Source: an uncultured Ignavibacteriales bacterium (GTDB lineage: Bacteria; Bacteroidota; Ignavibacteria; Ignavibacteriales; Melioribacteraceae). From it: a stretch of DNA of 45,058 bases. Of the stretch, positions 42,317-45,058 are shown piece by piece. Location: positions 1 to 45,058 of the forward strand of contig CAMZLW010000045.1 in assembly GCA_947311785.1 (NCBI GenBank), given 5' to 3'. The position numbers were made by a program, and so were the translations under genes. The notes beneath the pieces are model-generated. The model ran no database searches. It was not told the origin of the DNA and saw only the letters and a program-made list of their open reading frames with translations. Every line of letters begins with the position of its first letter. Position 1 is the stretch's first letter.

Positions 42317-42736
42317 ATGGATAAAATTGAAAATCCTAAAGTTGCAGAAGTATTCAAAAAATATCCAAACTCAATTCGTAAAAAAATGATGACCCTTCGT
42401 CGGATTGTATTGGATACTGCGAAGGCAACAGATGGAGTAAAGGAAATTGAAGAAACCTTAAAGTGGGGTGAACCTAGCTACGTTGCAAAAGGTGGTAGCA
42501 CTATTAGAATAGATTGGAAAAATAAAAAGCCAAATCAATATGCAATGTATTTTAATTGCAAAACTTTGTTAGTGGAAACATTTAAAATGGTTTACGAAGA
42601 CAAATTAAAATTTGAAGGGAAACGAGCAATTGTATTTAATCTTGAAGATAAGATACCAATCGAGGAGTTAAAGCATTGTATTGCACTATCGCTAACTTAT
42701 CATAGTATAAAGCATCTTCCAATGTTAGGTATTTAA
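42317..42736 (+). CDS. DUF1801 domain-containing protein
   Basis: Small (139 residues) cytoplasmic protein of the DUF1801 (YdhG-like) family; function is not known. The domain begins at about 20 and reads RKKMMTLRRIVLDTAKATDGVKEIEETLKWGEPSYVAKGGSTIRIDW, with the conserved KWGEPSY and the later MYFNCKTLLVETFK. The end (HCIALSLTYHSIKHLPMLG) is usual. The ATG at 42317 is preceded by AAAGGGAATAAC. It stands alone between the foldback element and the YigZ gene, with which it is convergent. Confidence 0.85.
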   Translation: MDKIENPKVAEVFKKYPNSIRKKMMTLRRIVLDTAKATDGVKEIEETLKWGEPSYVAKGGSTIRIDWKNKKPNQYAMYFNCKTLLVETFKMVYEDKLKFEGKRAIVFNLEDKIPIEELKHCIALSLTYHSIKHLPMLGI

Positions 42737-42749
42737 AATAGATGTTACA

Positions 42750-43382
42750 CTAAAGATAAATGCTATCTTCTAAAATTTTCACATATATTTTTCCACTTGA
42801 AACTATTAGTAAATCTTCAGTTAGTTTATCAACAAGTTCTGGTTTTATCAAACACTCAATCTGTGGATTTTCACTAAACAGATTATTTATATTTTTGACT
42901 TTATAAGTGTTTATAAAATGATGAACATCGCTAATAAAGTCATATCCAAAATCAATATTAATTTTTGAGTAATTATTTTTTGCAACAATTGTTGCATTTT
43001 CAATTGCTCCAAAAGCTGAGTTGTAATAAGTCTTTCCAAGCGGACCAACTCCAAGTTTTGTTCCGCCATAATATCTTGTAGATATTATAAGCACATTCGA
43101 TAAATTAAAATGTTTAATTGCATTTAAAATTCTAATCCCCGCAGTACCATTGGGTTCTCCGTCGTCGGAGTACTTAAAAGACTCGTCCTCAATAAATTTA
43201 TAAGCATAACAATTGTGTGTTGCATCGTAATGTTTTTTTCTTGTCTCAGAAAGAATAGTTTCTGCTTCCTCAATATTTTGGATAGGGAATACTCGTCCAA
43301 TAAAAAGTGAGCCTTTCTCTTTCAATTGAAATTCTGATGTTTTAATAATTGTTTTTATTTCTTTCACTTGTTGTGTTTTCAA
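42750..43382 (-). CDS. YigZ (IMPACT) family protein
   Basis: Member of the widely conserved UPF0029/IMPACT family; role not settled (nucleic-acid binding is suggested). The N-terminal domain carries EKGSLFIGRVFPIQNIEEAE, THNCYAYKF, KYSDDGEPNGTAGIRIL, and VLIISTRYYGGTKLGVGPLGKTYYNSA, all hallmarks. A small C-terminal domain follows from about 140. At 210 residues it is normal. The first codon is TTG 43382; a GTG at 43367 is an alternative; neither has a strong ribosome binding site. It is convergent with the DUF1801 gene. Confidence 0.93.
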   Translation of the reverse strand: MKTQQVKEIKTIIKTSEFQLKEKGSLFIGRVFPIQNIEEAETILSETRKKHYDATHNCYAYKFIEDESFKYSDDGEPNGTAGIRILNAIKHFNLSNVLIISTRYYGGTKLGVGPLGKTYYNSAFGAIENATIVAKNNYSKINIDFGYDFISDVHHFINTYKVKNINNLFSENPQIECLIKPELVDKLTEDLLIVSSGKIYVKILEDSIYL

Positions 43383-43701
43383 AGTTATTGCAAACCTAGT
43401 TTTTTATAATATCAGCTTGGTTTTTTTATCATAATTTCATTTTTAGTTTATTTGAATATAATATTTACTCTTATGCGATGAGAGTTTTTACCAATCACTA
43501 TATTTTTTTATATTTGCACCTCAAAATAATTAACTATTGGTCATTGTGAAACTTAAATTTTTTTGAGTTGAAGCTCTGTGAGAGTTCCTATGGGGCAATC
43601 TGTTGGAGCCATTTCATTTAATGTAGTTGCAATCTAAATAGGTTTCTACACTCGTTCAAAAAACTAAACCTATTATAATAACATAGAAAGTATAAATATA
43701 C
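43383..43701. other. Gap upstream of the MFS gene: promoter candidate, repeat and hairpin
   Basis: No gene is visible. A TATATTTG (43509-43516) fits a -7 element on the plus strand, which would give a leader of about 180 bases. From about 43542 GTCATTGTGAAACTTAAA...TTTTTTTGAGTTGAAGC matches the left part of the element at 10252-10368 in a worn form. AATAGGTTT (43637-43645) and AAACCTATT (43666-43674) form a perfect 9-bp stem 28 bases before the ATG. If transcribed, the leader could hold regulatory structure; this is inferred. Confidence 0.5.
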
Positions 43702-44886
43702 ATGAAAAACAAAAAAGCTTTAACAATAATATTTTTAACAGTTTTTATCGATTTACTTGGTTTTGGAATTCTTATCCCAATACTTCCTACATTTGCAAGT
43801 GGTGAACTTGGTATTTCCGATTTTGGAATTGGAGTAATAATTGCTGTTTATTCATTAACACAGTTCCTCTTTAATCCAATAATAGGGCGTATTTCTGATA
43901 GAGTAGGACGGCGACCGATAATTTTAGTTACGCTTTTAATAACCTCCTTCTCCTATATTCTGTTTTCGTTTTCCACTACATTTCTAATTCTTTTTGCCTC
44001 TCGTTTTTTGGCTGGAGTTGGTGGTAGCAACATTGGTGCTGCTCAGGCATATATAGCTGATATTACCGACAAGAGCAACAGAGCCAAAGGAATGGGAATG
44101 ATTGGTGCTGCCTTTGGGCTTGGCTTTGTGTTTGGTCCTATTATGGGTGGAATTCTTTCTGAATATGGTTACCAATATGTTGGATTTGCATCTGCTGGGT
44201 TCTCGGTTTTAGCATTTCTATTTGCTTTTATTTTCCTTCCAGAATCTCTTAAAGAGAAAAAGCCAATGGCTAATTTTTCAATATCGTTATTTAAAATTAG
44301 TGATTTTAAAAGTATCATGAAGATTCCTAATGTTGGAGTTTTTATTTTTCTTTTCTTTATAATTATTTTTTCTGTAGCAAATATTTATGGAACTTTTGCC
44401 TTGCTTGGGCAAAAATACTACGGTTTTACAAATAGAGAAAATGGATACCTTTTTGGAATTATTGGAATTATAAGCACAATTATTCAAGGAGGACTTATCA
44501 AAAGGCTTTCAACAATGTGGAGTGAAAAAACAATAATTATTGTCGGATTAATTGCCCTAATGTTTGGTTTAGGATTACTTCCATATGGCTCTGATTTTAC
44601 TGGGGTAGCTCTAATTTCTGTTATCCTAGCAGTAGGAACTGGAATTTTGCAACCAACGCTTATTAGCTTGGTATCAAAATATTCACCAGAAGATAGGCAA
44701 GGTGCAATTCTTGGATTCAATCAATCAATAGCTTCGCTTGCTCGTGTTTTGGGTCCGCTTTGGGGAGGATTTGCATTTCAAGCACTAGGATACGAAGCAC
44801 CATTTGTAACTGGCGGAATTTTTGCATTTATTACGATTTTAGCAACATTATATCTAGTTAAAACTAAAAAGTTGAATATAAATTAG
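43702..44886 (+). CDS. MFS transporter (TetA/drug:H+ antiporter-like)
   Basis: Twelve-segment inner-membrane transporter of the major facilitator superfamily. IFLTVFIDLLGFGILIPILPTFA is the first segment and resembles TetA-like efflux proteins; GRISDRVGRRPIILV is the conserved loop between segments 2 and 3 (motif A), and GVGGSNIGAAQAYIADITDKSNRAKGMGMIGAAFGLGFVFGPIMGG covers segments 4 and 5 with motif C. The second half is MWSEKTIIIVGLIAL and SRYSPEDRQGAILGFNQSIASLARVLGPLWGG-like. The 394-residue length is normal. The substrate cannot be read from the sequence. A 9-bp hairpin lies just upstream. Confidence 0.92.
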   Translation: MKNKKALTIIFLTVFIDLLGFGILIPILPTFASGELGISDFGIGVIIAVYSLTQFLFNPIIGRISDRVGRRPIILVTLLITSFSYILFSFSTTFLILFASRFLAGVGGSNIGAAQAYIADITDKSNRAKGMGMIGAAFGLGFVFGPIMGGILSEYGYQYVGFASAGFSVLAFLFAFIFLPESLKEKKPMANFSISLFKISDFKSIMKIPNVGVFIFLFFIIIFSVANIYGTFALLGQKYYGFTNRENGYLFGIIGIISTIIQGGLIKRLSTMWSEKTIIIVGLIALMFGLGLLPYGSDFTGVALISVILAVGTGILQPTLISLVSKYSPEDRQGAILGFNQSIASLARVLGPLWGGFAFQALGYEAPFVTGGIFAFITILATLYLVKTKKLNIN

Positions 44887-44911
44887 GTTTTGCTACTTTT
44901 ATATAATTTAA

Positions 44912-45058
44912 TTATTAGAAGTTATTACATTAAATGGAATAATTAAAGAATATAGAACCAACGCAGAAGAAAAGCATTTAGAAGAGAGGGATAATCTTGC
45001 AAAATCATATTCGTGCAGAGCAGCAATTAAAGCTGGCGATAGATTAAACGAACAAGAA
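44912..45058 (+). pseudogene. MutL C-terminal fragment, no start visible, cut by the window edge
   Basis: From 44912 the frame reads LLEVITLNGIIKEYR, then EERDNLAKSYSCRAAIKAGDRLNEQE up to the last base. The block SYSCRAAIKAGDRL matches the C-terminal (dimerisation/endonuclease) domain of the mismatch-repair protein MutL. A stop codon (TAA, 44909-44911) lies directly before, with no ATG, GTG or TTG in the first codons, and the MFS stop is only 25 bases upstream, so the N-terminal part of MutL is missing. It could be a relic or a cut gene; a sequencing frameshift cannot explain the missing ATPase domain. The 3' end is off the window. Confidence 0.65.

Overview
The window is AT-rich, densely coded bacterial DNA from a Gram-negative member of the Bacteroidota/Chlorobiota (FCB) group, most like Ignavibacteria or Kapabacteria. 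The evidence is many Cys-lipidated proteins, outer-membrane proteins, a heptose phosphatase, a Na+-translocating NADH:quinone reductase, and several promoters of the Bacteroidota type (TAnnTTTG, here often TATATTTG) placed just ahead of genes. The species cannot be named from the sequence alone.

Layout. (1) 1-60: the last two structural domains (V and VI) of a group II intron whose body lies off the left edge. (2) 88-6182: cell-wall genes (lipoprotein amidase, penicillin-binding protein 1C), a DUF3108 protein, an unrecognised lipoprotein and a patatin-like phospholipase. (3) 6332-11802, minus strand: a citrate-lyase-type cluster (MmgE/PrpD protein, a CitD-CitE fusion, CitF), with a four-helix-bundle gene flanked by inverted repeats lodged between the lyase genes and a ParE-type toxin-antitoxin pair behind citF. 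Two operator-like palindromes lie upstream. (4) 12064-18347, plus strand: ymdB, a DNA methyltransferase without a visible restriction partner, folD, deoC, a HicB-like small protein, trmH, aroA and apt; deoC to aroA overlap end to start. (5) 18721-24898: a FapA-like protein, tRNA-Leu(CAA), mltG, an Ig-like lipoprotein and hutI. (6) 25047-34205: glgA, a GmhB-like phosphatase, three envelope proteins (lipoprotein, beta-barrel candidate, TPR protein), glyA, tatC and a polyprenyl diphosphate synthase. (7) 34433-40821, minus strand: a complete nqrABCDEF operon with a second toxin-antitoxin pair inserted between nqrA and nqrB. (8) 40918-end: HIT protein, coaE, a DUF1801 protein, a YigZ-family protein, an MFS transporter and a MutL C-terminal fragment without a visible start.

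How it fits together. Most genes are housekeeping. The accessory signal is in the spaces: at least four families of short inverted-repeat elements fill nearly every longer gap, some touching start or stop codons. The most unusual locus is the citrate-lyase cluster, where a fused carrier-lyase subunit is separated from the transferase subunit by a gene related to the proteins of 23S rRNA intervening sequences, bracketed by octamer repeats in opposite orientation. A solo copy of that flanking repeat lies at 41342-41386. The two toxin-antitoxin pairs also sit in or against energy-metabolism operons.
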